Of a stretch of DNA of 13,314 nucleotides, positions 6,797 through 12,274 are shown in pieces. The notes beneath the pieces are model-generated. The model was not told where the DNA came from, did not search any database, and saw only the letters and a program-made list of their open reading frames with translations. How positions within the stretch are numbered: the first letter of the stretch is position 1; every line of letters begins with the position of its first letter. A program made the translations under genes and the position numbers. Origin of the DNA: Clostridiaceae bacterium. GTDB taxonomy: Bacteria > Bacillota > Clostridia > Acetivibrionales > DUMC01. The DNA is taken from the NCBI GenBank assembly GCA_012512865.1, contig JAAZDH010000243.1, positions 1 through 13,314 on the forward strand, written 5' to 3'.

Positions 6797-7444
6797 ATGG
6801 GGATACAGGCGGAATACAAGACGGTGTTGAATTACGCCGAGGCTAAATACGAAGAGAAAAAATCAAGGTTTATAGCAAGTGTTAAACCGGTTGCCGGTGA
6901 AGAAGAAGCGGTTGACTTTATAAACCAGCTTAAAACAAGGTACTGGGATGCAACCCATAATGTTTATGCCTATTGCATAAATGGGGACAGCATAATCCGG
7001 CGTTTCAGTGATGATGGCGAGCCATCGGGAACAGCGGGGCTTCCTGTTCTTGAAGTGATAAACAAGAATGAACTTATGGACGTTGTAGTGGTGGTGACAA
7101 GATATTTCGGCGGCACCTTGCTCGGAGCTTCCGGGCTTGTCAGGGCATACGGGAAAGCAGCCATGATGGGTATTGGGGCCGCGGGAATGGGGAAAAAGGT
7201 ATTGTGCGAGGAAATCCGCATAGTATTGGAATATCCCGTTTTCGGCAAGCTGCAAAATTACATTGCTTCCCAGGGCTACAGGGTAAGGGATATCAATTAT
7301 GCCCAGGATATAGTAATGACTGTGCTTGTTCCAGTTAATGAAAAAGATGGTTTCATTAAGTATGTAAATAATGCTACTAATGGCGAAGCTCTGGTGGAAA
7401 CCGGGGAAAAGGAATACGTGGTACTTGCGTTAAATAACCCGTGA
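6797..7444 (+). CDS. yigZ: YigZ/IMPACT-family protein (UPF0029)
   Basis: This is a member of the YigZ/IMPACT family; the eukaryotic homologue regulates the translation-control kinase GCN2, and the bacterial role is not settled. The N-terminal domain carries the hallmark motifs ATHNVYAYCI (52-61), RRFSDDGEPSGTAGLPVL (68-85) and VVVVVTRYFGGTLLGASGLV (96-115). The C-terminal DUF1949-type domain covers about 137-205. The 215-residue length is typical. The ATG at 6797 is preceded only by a weak AAGG site 3 nt away, but the N-terminus aligns naturally with the family. The gene ends at a convergent junction with the minus-strand cassette. Confidence 0.93.
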   Translation: MGIQAEYKTVLNYAEAKYEEKKSRFIASVKPVAGEEEAVDFINQLKTRYWDATHNVYAYCINGDSIIRRFSDDGEPSGTAGLPVLEVINKNELMDVVVVVTRYFGGTLLGASGLVRAYGKAAMMGIGAAGMGKKVLCEEIRIVLEYPVFGKLQNYIASQGYRVRDINYAQDIVMTVLVPVNEKDGFIKYVNNATNGEALVETGEKEYVVLALNNP

Positions 7445-7454
7445 ATCCCCCGTG

Positions 7455-7482
7455 AATCCCCAGGGATTTCCCGTGCTTTTTT
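7455..7482 (+). terminator. Weak terminator-like element after yigZ
   Basis: AATCC, CCAG loop, GGATT forms a short hairpin. It is followed by TCCCGTGC and a run of six T (7477-7482). The spacing between stem and T-run is long, so this is a poor Rho-independent candidate. A CCCGTGAATCCC direct repeat overlaps it. Its place between convergent genes supports a termination role. Confidence 0.3.
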
Positions 7483-7605
7483 AAAACCTCCGGAATCGAG
7501 CTAATAAATTTATCATGCTATTTTCAAAAAAATTGACAACCCTTTTCTACTCCCTTGTAATAAAGTTCTTAAACAAACTTAACTTCGCACAACTTCGCAG
7601 TATGA

Positions 7606-8132
7606 TCATTTTGCGGAACTAAAGTCTTCTTTTATTATAGCATACATTTTTACATCCCAACAAATGCTCCCCATCCTGAAATACTGTCTCAATGTTCCCT
7701 CATATAGCATCCCTGATTTCTCCAATACCCGTTCAGAAGCCGGATTACTTGTCAAGGCTTGGATACGGTTCAAAGACAAAACATCAAAGCAATATTTGAT
7801 TATTGATTTAATACTTTCTGTCGCATACCCCTTGTTCCTGTAATTTTTATTTATCCAATAACTTATTTCAGCCCTGGCGAAAACCTCAACAACATCAAGA
7901 GTTATTGAACCGATTAGCTTATTGGTGTTTTTTTCAGCTATCGCAAATGTGCGAAGCTTACCGGACTGGTACTCTTTTAATATAAGTTGAATATAATCCT
8001 GTACTTTTTCAATAGTAGTAAAACCGTTATTATACATCCGGTGAACTTCCGGGCATTCCATAGCTTCAAATAGAGCCGTATCATCTTTTTTTCAAGTTGA
8101 CGAATTAATAAGTTTTCTGTTTCTAAAATCAT
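7606..8132 (-). CDS. GNAT acetyltransferase, full length only with a -1 frameshift at A AAA AAG
   Basis: This is a RimJ/RimL-type N-acetyltransferase. The main frame from the internal ATG at 8061 gives 151 residues, including motif A YRNKGYATESIKS and NPASERVLEKSGMLYEGTLR, but lacks the normal N-terminus. The missing part lies upstream in another frame: ATG 8132, with SD GTGAGGG 8 nt before it, encodes METENLLIRQL-like residues (MILETENLLIRQLEKK). A -1 shift at A AAA AAG (minus strand, 8091-8085) continues into DDTALFEAMECPEVHR. The result is a roughly 175-residue product with the standard layout. The zero frame ends after about 50 codons. Possible explanations are true programmed -1 frameshifting, a one-base deletion (pseudogene) or a homopolymer sequencing error. 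The upstream metallopeptidase gene is 44 nt away on the same strand. Confidence 0.78.
8085..8092 (-). other. A7G slippery run at the frame break (contains A AAA AAG)
   Basis: On the minus strand the codons read GAA AAA AAG, so A AAA AAG is in phase with the upstream frame, exactly as for a canonical -1 slippery heptamer. A -1 shift here joins the two acetyltransferase segments without gap or overlap. I see no convincing SD-like stimulator upstream or strong hairpin just downstream. Confidence 0.55.
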
Positions 8133-8176
8133 TTTGCATACCCTCACGTTAATCAAAGCTTTATTTACATAATCTT

Positions 8177-9055
8177 TTAAACCAATAAAATTGTGCCCAG
8201 TAAATCTAAAATATTATTGTTTATTTCTCTTGGAACGTCAAAAATTTTCAATATACCTGTTTCTGTGATTTTAACACCATCATTTCCGCTTAGTTTTGCG
8301 AGCCTATTAATATAAGCTTCTTTATGAGTGCTATTAACAGCTTTTATTAAATGATAATCAAATAGCATGACAATATTTTCGGACATATTGTGAGAGCCAT
8401 CTTGCATGCTAATATTCGTATTTAACAACCGGTCGGTAAATTGATGCGTGTATTCGTGCAATAGGGTGAAAAATGAATTTACGAACTCTTGTTGCTTGGT
8501 TGGAAATGGTATAACTGCGGAAAAGTAATTTTTAATTCCACTAAAGCCCCTGCCATTACGTGTTATGCTAATGGAAAAGTAAACCAATGCAGATTTCTTG
8601 TAATAATCAAATATACATTTATAGTTTTTTAATAACCTCTCCATTTGGCTTTCAACAACATTAATTCTATCGTGTAATGTTTTGTGCTGTTTCTCCCAAT
8701 ACTCATAGTAGAAAGTTGCTTCGCGTTCCAGTAAATCAATAAATGGAGTGACAAATTCATTAATGTCATCCTTGTTAAATCCATTATAATTAAAAAGTAT
8801 TTGTTTTAATTCATTTAAGCTGTCACTGTAGAAAGGAAGAAAATTAATCATTCCCAATCTCTCGAAATTGTTGTTATAGTATTGCTCTAATGGCCTGATT
8901 TCAGTTGGCAAATCCACGTCCCCCGGGTGTTTTTCTTTTTGTATTGTTCCAATGTATTTCTGTGAAAATAAATCAGATGCATTATTTACATGCATATGTG
9001 CCAAAACATGGAATACCAAGTCAATATACTTGGAATATTTAAATTTAACTTCCAT
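8177..9055 (-). CDS. Predicted zinc metallopeptidase (HExxH) of unknown family
   Basis: I do not recognise a named family. The 292-residue product has an HEYTH motif at about residues 200-204 in a helix-like context (FFTLLHEYTHQFTDRLL), typical of zincin metallopeptidases. SENIVMLFDYH about 22 residues later could supply a glutamate third ligand (E226), as in gluzincins. The N-terminal 190 residues are helical and rich in aromatic and charged residues. No signal peptide or membrane segment is obvious, so a cytoplasmic location is likely. I chose ATG 9055 because GAGG (CGAGG, 9066-9062) lies 6 nt upstream; the longer TTG 9070 start would include this site. It lies in a minus-strand cassette with a DUF4440-like gene upstream and an acetyltransferase downstream, and base composition is AT-rich compared with flanking plus-strand genes. 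Peptidase activity is inferred from the motif only. Confidence 0.8.
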   Translation of the reverse strand: MEVKFKYSKYIDLVFHVLAHMHVNNASDLFSQKYIGTIQKEKHPGDVDLPTEIRPLEQYYNNNFERLGMINFLPFYSDSLNELKQILFNYNGFNKDDINEFVTPFIDLLEREATFYYEYWEKQHKTLHDRINVVESQMERLLKNYKCIFDYYKKSALVYFSISITRNGRGFSGIKNYFSAVIPFPTKQQEFVNSFFTLLHEYTHQFTDRLLNTNISMQDGSHNMSENIVMLFDYHLIKAVNSTHKEAYINRLAKLSGNDGVKITETGILKIFDVPREINNNILDLLGTILLV

Positions 9056-9152
9056 TATACACCTCGCCAAGTATAAATTTGTTAGGGTATTTTTTATGTT
9101 TTGTTATACTCTCCATTCATTCTCCTTCACTTAACGTCCAAGCTTCCGGCAT

Positions 9153-9598
9153 CTAAATTCTAAATTGCGTTCTGAAGCTTAAGTTTAAATAGCTCTTATC
9201 TTGGTTTCTGTGTATGGCAGCTGCTTTTAAAAATTTTCTGGTCAGTGTCCCCTGGTGGGAAACCATTTTCCATTGACCGTTAGAACATTTCCAGGTAGAG
9301 CTACGGAGTGAGCATTTCGTATGTTCTCTTGTTTCATGATGCTTTACTGCCTTATATGTTGCCAAAACCACATCGGATGCCAACATCTTAATATCAAAAT
9401 CTTTGATTTCACAGTTAAAAACAATTTGTTCCTGAGCATCATTATTAAAATTATCTTCACTAAAAAAATAGACATTTCCCGAGCTGCAAAACTCAAAGAA
9501 ATCCTCGGTAAGTAAATTTCCTATTTTTTCTTTTGAACTTCGTATTTCGGGTTGCAACAATTGATTTTCCAAATCATAAATATGCTTTTTAGTAACAT
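9153..9598 (-). CDS. DUF4440/SnoaL-like (NTF2-fold) protein with probable N-terminal frame break
   Basis: This is a small NTF2-fold protein of the DUF4440 type. Visible features are LENQLLQPEIRSSKEKIGNLL, DFFEFCSSGNVYFF, DVVLATYKAV, SLRSSTWKCSNGQWKMVSHQGT. Such proteins form cone-shaped pockets, but no catalytic function can be assigned here. The open frame begins at a TTG (9572) with no ribosome-binding site. A well-placed start, ATG 9598 with AGGAGA 10 nt upstream, is in another frame. A -1 shift within the A5 run of CTAAAAAGC (about 9592-9586) gives MLLKKHIYDLENQLLQPEIR, which fits the family N-terminus. So one A may be missing, by mutation, sequencing error or slippage. About 25 residues follow HQGT, a longer tail than usual. 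The gene is probably co-transcribed with the metallopeptidase gene. Confidence 0.72.
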
Positions 9599-9612
9599 GA
9601 TTGAATATTCTC

Positions 9613-9660
9613 CTATATGGAACTTACACCCCATGTATAAAAAATATTCTGCATTTTCAC
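9613..9660 (-). CDS. Possible 15-codon leader peptide ORF
   Basis: GTG at 9660 is preceded by a very strong AGAGGAGG site (9675-9668) at 7 nt. It opens a 15-codon frame (VKMQNIFYTWGVSSI) ending in TAG at 9615-9613. The TAG overlaps the AGGAGA ribosome-binding site of the following DUF4440-like gene. This arrangement resembles a leader peptide with translational coupling or attenuation. It could also be the remains of a longer gene's start. The upstream frame extends further, but without a comparable SD. Confidence 0.4.
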   Translation of the reverse strand: MKMQNIFYTWGVSSI

Positions 9661-9880
9661 ATAAAATCCTCCTCTTACAAAACAATTTATAATACTATAT
9701 TCACATACAAATTTTTCTTTATAAATTTTGCCTTGCGCTTGATTTATTAATGTCGCGAGACACATGTGTTGTAAAAGTTCCTTTAAGCCAGTTTGTACAG
9801 GCTTCATACGGCGAAAGCTGGCGTAAAGCCGGCATTGAGATGTACACCATTATATGTTATACTATGTTCATAGCTGGGCA

Positions 9881-9889
9881 TGGTATAAT
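9881..9889 (+). promoter_or_regulatory. Extended -10 promoter candidate for the URO-D-like/araD operon
   Basis: TGGTATAAT is a perfect TGn-TATAAT extended -10 box. No good -35 is visible 16-18 nt upstream, which extended -10 promoters tolerate. Transcription from about 9896 would give a leader of about 190 nt containing both 38-bp elements. Confidence 0.5.
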
Positions 9890-9939
9890 ACTGAATTATT
9901 CAATACTTGTTTGCGTCTCGAATTATATACCGCTAAAGA

Positions 9940-10047
9940 AGGCGCACATTGCGAGGGATGCATGAAAAGGGATGTGCGCAGGGGATTAATCGATGTCCCG
10001 TCATGGGCCAGGCGCACATTATGAGTGACACATAAAAAGGGATGTGC
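9940..10047 (+). repeat. Duplicated 38-bp element with inverted GCACAT/ATGTGC arms
   Basis: Copies at 9940-9977 and 10010-10047 start with the same 11 bases (AGGCGCACATT) and end with the same 14 (TAAAAAGGGATGTGC in copy 2, TGAAAAGGGATGTGC in copy 1, differing only at the first base). The middles differ. Each copy contains GCACAT and, about 22 nt later, ATGTGC. In copy 1 the arms extend to GCGCACAT/ATGTGCGC (8 bp). Lying in the probable leader of the operon, they could be operators or RNA hairpins. The centre-to-centre spacing is 70 nt. Confidence 0.8.
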
Positions 10048-10087
10048 AAAAAATATACATAAAAGCATAAAAGGAGTTGCAGGTTCA

Positions 10088-11161
10088 ATGCTGTATAAAG
10101 ATGATTGGGAATATGCCAAAGGGAAGTTCATTGAATACTGGGAAAAGGAAAACCATGACCGGCCGCTGGTATCAGTCGTTGCACCCAGGGATGGATGCAA
10201 ACCCGGGGAGATAAAAGCGCCGGAGAAACTAATAGATAGGTGGATGGACATTGAATACGTAATTCAAAATGCACGGGAAAGATTTAGGACAACATATTAT
10301 GGGGGAGAAGCATTCCCTTGCTTCTGGCCTAACCTTGGGCCGGATATCCTGGGGGCAATACTGGGCTGGTGTGACCTGGAATTCGGCGAAAGTACCAGCT
10401 GGGCAGTACATAATCTTCACCGGTGGGAAGAAATTGAAGTGCTTGATTTCAACCCCTGGAATAAATGGTGGAAAAAGATGGAAGAGATGACCATGGCAGC
10501 GGTTACAGATTCAAAAGGTGATTATTTCGTTGGTTTGACAGATTTACACAGCGGCATGGATGCCCTGGTATCCCTAAGAGGGCCTGAAAACCTGTGCCTG
10601 GATTTGATGGATTACCCGGACAGGGTAAAGAAGGCAACCTTTGAAATTTTTGAGGTTTTCAAGCAAGTTTACGATAGGTTGCACGAAATAACTACAAGAA
10701 ACATGCCCGGCAGCTCAACCTGGCTGGGAGTATGGCATCCGGGAAAATGGTATCCTACTTCAAGTGATTTTATATGCCTTATTTCAGGGGACATGTTTGC
10801 CGAATTTGTATTACCCGAGCTGGAGGAAGAAATACGCTGGCTGGATGCCTCAATTTTTCATCTTGACGGTCCGGGTGCGATCAGGCATCTCGATACTCTT
10901 TTGAGCATACCCGGGCTCAAGGGAATACAATGGGTACCCGGGGCCGGAAAACCAGGTGCTTCGCACTGGATACCCCTGCTGAAAAAAATCCAGGATGCAG
11001 GAAAGCTGATTAATATATCCACCGAGCGCGAAGAAATTGATGTCTTATTGGAGGAATTGATGCCGGAAGGCGTGATGTATCATACCTGGTGCAAGAGCGA
11101 GGAAGATGCCAGGGACTTGTTGAAGAAAGCGGAGAAGTCTTATAAGAAGAAAATATATTAG
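10088..11161 (+). CDS. Uroporphyrinogen decarboxylase (URO-D) superfamily protein
   Basis: This 357-residue TIM-barrel protein is of the URO-D/corrinoid-methyltransferase superfamily, in a branch found in anaerobes near sugar or methyl metabolism genes. It is unlikely to be HemE, because it lacks the usual N-terminal RxxPxWxMRQ signature. Visible features are ENHDRPLVSVVAP (21-33), TTYYGGEAFPCFWPNLGPD (68-86), LGVWHPGKWYPTSSDFICLI (213-232), FHLDGPGAIRHLDTLL (257-272) and IQWVPGAGKPGASHWIPLL (280-298). I chose ATG 10088 because LYKDDWEYAKGKFIEYW is where relatives begin and AAGGAG lies 12 nt upstream. The longer GTG 10025 start would run through the second 38-bp element. araD starts 48 nt after its stop, so the two are probably co-transcribed. 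The substrate is unknown; a role with a pentose or ketose phosphate is inferred from araD only. Confidence 0.87.
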   Translation: MLYKDDWEYAKGKFIEYWEKENHDRPLVSVVAPRDGCKPGEIKAPEKLIDRWMDIEYVIQNARERFRTTYYGGEAFPCFWPNLGPDILGAILGWCDLEFGESTSWAVHNLHRWEEIEVLDFNPWNKWWKKMEEMTMAAVTDSKGDYFVGLTDLHSGMDALVSLRGPENLCLDLMDYPDRVKKATFEIFEVFKQVYDRLHEITTRNMPGSSTWLGVWHPGKWYPTSSDFICLISGDMFAEFVLPELEEEIRWLDASIFHLDGPGAIRHLDTLLSIPGLKGIQWVPGAGKPGASHWIPLLKKIQDAGKLINISTEREEIDVLLEELMPEGVMYHTWCKSEEDARDLLKKAEKSYKKKIY

Positions 11162-11165
11162 AAGA

Positions 11166-11196
11166 AGTAAAAAACAAGGGAGTAAAAAGAAAAGGG
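11166..11196. repeat. Degenerate 15-bp repeat between the URO-D-like gene and araD
   Basis: AGTAAAAAACAAGGG (11166-11180) is followed directly by AGTAAAAAGAAAAGG (11181-11195) in the 48-nt intergenic gap. The second copy supplies the purine-rich AAGGGG that probably acts as ribosome-binding site for araD. Confidence 0.5.
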
Positions 11197-11209
11197 GTAA
11201 GAGCATAAA

Positions 11210-12103
11210 ATGCTTGAGGAACTTAAGGAAATAGTGTTTAATGCAAATATTGAGCTTGTAAGGAAAGGGCTTGTAATATATACGTGGGGCAATGCAAGTG
11301 GCATATGCAGGGAGAAAAACCTCGTGGTGATAAAGCCAAGCGGTGTCGATTACGATAAGCTATGCCCGCAAGACCTTGTCGTGGTCGACCTGGAAGGCAA
11401 TATTGCTGAAGGAAAGCTGAGACCTTCATCGGACACTGCAACCCACCTTGTTTTATATAAAGCATTTCCCGGGATAGGCGGGGTTGTCCATACGCATTCA
11501 AGGTGGGCCACGATATTTGCACAGGCGGGATTGCCGATACCGCCCCTCGGAACCACCCACGCCGATTATTTTTCCAGGGAAGTGCCATGTACCAGGAAGT
11601 TAACTGCGGCCGAGATTAACGGGAATTACGAGAAGGAAACCGGGAATGTGATTGTTGAGACATTTAATAATATAGACCCCTGCCATGTCCCGGGAGTACT
11701 GGTGAACGAGCATGGACCATTCTGCTGGGGGAAAGATGCCGTCGAAGCCGTATTCCATGCCGTGGTCATGGAAGAGATAGCGATGATGACTTATCATACG
11801 TTAATGCTCAAGGGTACCGTACATGGTGTGAAACCGGTATTGCGTCCCGGCCTGGAATACGCGAAAACGATGCACGAAAGCCAGGGCGGCATGCCACCGG
11901 CAAGATCTGTGTCACCGGGAAATTGCATGCTGCCGGGAAACGGCATGTCACCGGCGGGCAATGCGTCACCGGCGGACAATATATCACCGGCAGGCTCAAT
12001 AATGCTGTCAATCTCTGGCGAGCTCATTAAGAAGCATTTTTACAGGAAACACGGGAAAAATGCGTACTATGGCCAGGCTGGCAATCATCATGAACTAAAA
12101 TAA
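11210..12103 (+). CDS. araD: L-ribulose-5-phosphate 4-epimerase with hexad-repeat insert
   Basis: AraD interconverts L-ribulose 5-phosphate and D-xylulose 5-phosphate by a zinc-dependent retro-aldol step, linking arabinose-type sugars to the pentose phosphate pathway. Class II aldolase landmarks match the E. coli enzyme closely: TWGNASG (25-31), KPSG (42-45), SSDT (73-76), zinc ligands in HTH (H94, H96) and HGPF (H168), THADYF with catalytic D119, and C-terminal RKHGKNAYYGQ (279-289). The usual length is about 230 residues; this protein has 297. The excess is an insert at about 202-264, just before the last helix. It contains six hexads such as SPAGNA, SPADNI and SPAGSI. A short His-containing tail follows YYGQ. 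The related activities of fuculose-phosphate aldolase or UlaF are less likely given the close AraD match. Catalytic residues are intact. Confidence 0.93.
   Translation: MLEELKEIVFNANIELVRKGLVIYTWGNASGICREKNLVVIKPSGVDYDKLCPQDLVVVDLEGNIAEGKLRPSSDTATHLVLYKAFPGIGGVVHTHSRWATIFAQAGLPIPPLGTTHADYFSREVPCTRKLTAAEINGNYEKETGNVIVETFNNIDPCHVPGVLVNEHGPFCWGKDAVEAVFHAVVMEEIAMMTYHTLMLKGTVHGVKPVLRPGLEYAKTMHESQGGMPPARSVSPGNCMLPGNGMSPAGNASPADNISPAGSIMLSISGELIKKHFYRKHGKNAYYGQAGNHHELK
11894..12001 (+). repeat. 18-bp x6 in-frame tandem repeat in araD
   Basis: Six contiguous 18-bp units encode PPARSV, SPGNCM, LPGNGM, SPAGNA, SPADNI and SPAGSI (residues 229-264). Most units carry the core TCACCGG. Third-base and internal differences show the array is not brand new. 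It lies in the insert before the C-terminal active-site helix. Confidence 0.88.
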
Positions 12104-12162
12104 ACCAAGCCAAGCTAAAAAGCCAAACTGGAAACCGGGCTATATGAAACAAAACTTGGTTT
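12102..12162 (+). terminator. Long inverted repeat after araD
   Basis: AAACCAAG (12102-12109) pairs perfectly with CTTGGTTT (12155-12162). An inner AGCC/GGCT stem (12121-12124 with 12138-12141) lies between them. The T-run after it is short, so termination is only a possibility. Confidence 0.25.
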
Positions 12163-12207
12163 TCAAATAATTCCATAATTATACTTCTATGATATTAATC
12201 AAACTTG

Positions 12208-12216
12208 TGGTAAAAT
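12208..12216 (+). promoter_or_regulatory. Extended -10 promoter candidate for yebC
   Basis: TGGTAAAAT matches the TGn extended -10 form with TAAAAT as the -10 hexamer. No strong -35 box is seen at the usual distance. It lies 59 nt before the yebC start and upstream of the hairpin at 12243-12259. Confidence 0.4.
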
Positions 12217-12242
12217 AAGAACTGTGATATTTATAGGGTTTT

Positions 12243-12259
12243 ACCGGGAGATTCCCGGT
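12243..12259 (+). promoter_or_regulatory. Perfect 7-bp hairpin immediately before the yebC ribosome-binding site
   Basis: ACCGGGA, GAT loop, TCCCGGT is a perfect, GC-rich inverted repeat ending one base before GGAGG (12261-12265) of yebC. In RNA it would be a stable hairpin abutting the SD. It could be a protein-binding operator, a leader hairpin that modulates translation, or a stabilising 5' structure. Confidence 0.6.
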
Positions 12260-12274
12260 CGGAGGTGTTAAAGA

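Larger units (their letters stand above)
9676..10087 (+). other. Divergent intergenic region before the URO-D-like gene
   Basis: About 410 nt lie between divergent transcription units. On the minus side it is AT-rich and would hold the promoter of the 9660-7606 cassette, though no clear -35/-10 pair is visible. Towards the plus side it holds a GCTGGC/GCCGGC hairpin (9817-9833), an extended -10 element (9881-9889) and two copies of a 38-bp element (9940-9977 and 10010-10047). A 71-residue plus-strand frame here has no family resemblance or SD, and I regard it as chance. Confidence 0.6.

Noticed and set aside
7581..7600. AACTTCGCA(C/G) 10-bp direct duplication near the end of the cassette, considered as an insertion-site duplication
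   Set aside because: The copies are adjacent rather than flanking the cassette, and I found no matching copy at the other end.
9103..9130. Eight-codon ATG frame (minus strand) after GAAGGAG between the DUF4440-like and metallopeptidase genes
   Set aside because: The SD is only about two bases from the ATG and the frame stops after eight codons; it is probably chance in a purine-rich gap.
9750..9965. 71-codon plus-strand frame before the URO-D-like gene
   Set aside because: It has no Shine-Dalgarno site or family resemblance, and it overlaps the promoter candidate and the first 38-bp element.
9940..10047. Two 38-bp copies considered as a minimal CRISPR or as transposon ends
   Set aside because: There are only two copies, with divergent middles, no further spaced units and no transposase. 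Both lie in one direct orientation, unlike transposon termini.
10025..10087. Longer GTG start of the URO-D-like protein
   Set aside because: The extra residues come from the duplicated 38-bp leader element and do not resemble the family. ATG 10088 has an AAGGAG site and begins where relatives do.
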